DNA from: Piper betle
Lineage: Eukaryota > Streptophyta > Magnoliopsida > Piperales > Piperaceae
Direction: 5' to 3'
NCBI GenBank assembly: GCA_033002965.1
Contig: JAURVB010009645.1
Coordinates: forward strand, 1-64,000
DNA length: 64,000 bases
The notes under the pieces were generated by a model. It had not been told where the DNA came from and made no database searches. It worked only from the letters and a program-made list of their open reading frames with translations. Below are positions 63,901-64,000 of this stretch, one piece after another (the stretch's first letter is position 1; every line of letters starts with the position of its first letter). The position numbers and the translations under genes were made by a program.

Positions 63901-63999
63901 ACATCTGGGTAAGCATTTACTGAGCAATACTAAAACAGCGATAACATCAACGAGATCAACTAGTAGGTTAGAGGAAACGAACAAAAGAAAAGACAACAT
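60910..63999. other. XTH promoter region and intergenic DNA
   Basis: The first few hundred bases should hold the XTH 5' leader and promoter (minus strand). A TA-rich stretch at 61270-61281 is a possible but weak TATA element. The rest is AT-rich. A minus-strand open frame at 63589-63999 (136 codons) has a hydrophobic first part but no recognisable domain. It could be untranslated or intronic sequence of a gene to the right. Confidence 0.4.
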
Positions 64000-64000
64000 T

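Noticed and set aside
63589..63999. Minus-strand 136-codon open frame at the right edge
   Set aside because: It begins hydrophobic but shows no known motif and is cut by the window edge. Too weak to call a gene.

Overview
The window is nuclear DNA of a flowering plant. The genes have introns with GT..AG borders, most of the sequence is AT-rich, and every recognisable protein belongs to a plant family. The cellulose-synthase-like and xyloglucan genes have very GC-rich exons, which suggests a monocot. The species cannot be named from the sequence.

Layout. 1-5.4 kb: a possible last exon of an unrecognised gene at the left edge, then intergenic DNA. 5.4-10.4 kb (+): a KANADI-type GARP transcription factor with six coding exons; intron 4 carries a CACTA-like and a hAT-like miniature element. 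10.4-18.7 kb: intergenic. 18.7-22.1 kb (-): copy A of an SRO (SIMILAR TO RCD ONE) gene, damaged at its 5' end. 24.0-27.2 kb (+): a TOM1-like (TOL) VHS-GAT protein. 32.6-35.8 kb (+): an ABHD17-like alpha/beta hydrolase whose last 237 residues are one-third cysteine. 37.2-40.8 kb (-): copy B of the SRO gene, intact (582 aa). 41-52.5 kb: repeat-rich intergenic DNA with a large fold-back element and several short tandem duplications. 52.5-58.4 kb (+): a cellulose synthase-like D (CSLD) gene in four exons, with an 885-bp hAT-type element in intron 1. 59.1-60.9 kb (-): a xyloglucan endotransglucosylase/hydrolase (XTH), tail-to-tail with CSLD. 61-64 kb: intergenic.

How the genes relate. The two SRO genes form a same-strand duplication that kept its 5' leader exon and leader intron, so it was copied as DNA; TOL and the ABHD17-like gene now lie between the copies. 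CSLD and XTH both act on cell-wall polysaccharides. KANADI, TOL, SRO and ABHD17 are unrelated regulatory or trafficking genes.

Main cautions. CSLD and XTH are clearly homologous over their whole length, but their frames are broken at several points. KANADI exon 4 and SRO copy A exon 1 each look one base short. Most breaks are single-base changes in or beside short runs of one base, so sequencing error must be separated from real pseudogene decay. The most unusual coding feature is the cysteine-repeat tail of the ABHD17-like protein. No tRNA, rRNA, CRISPR array or recognised microRNA was found.
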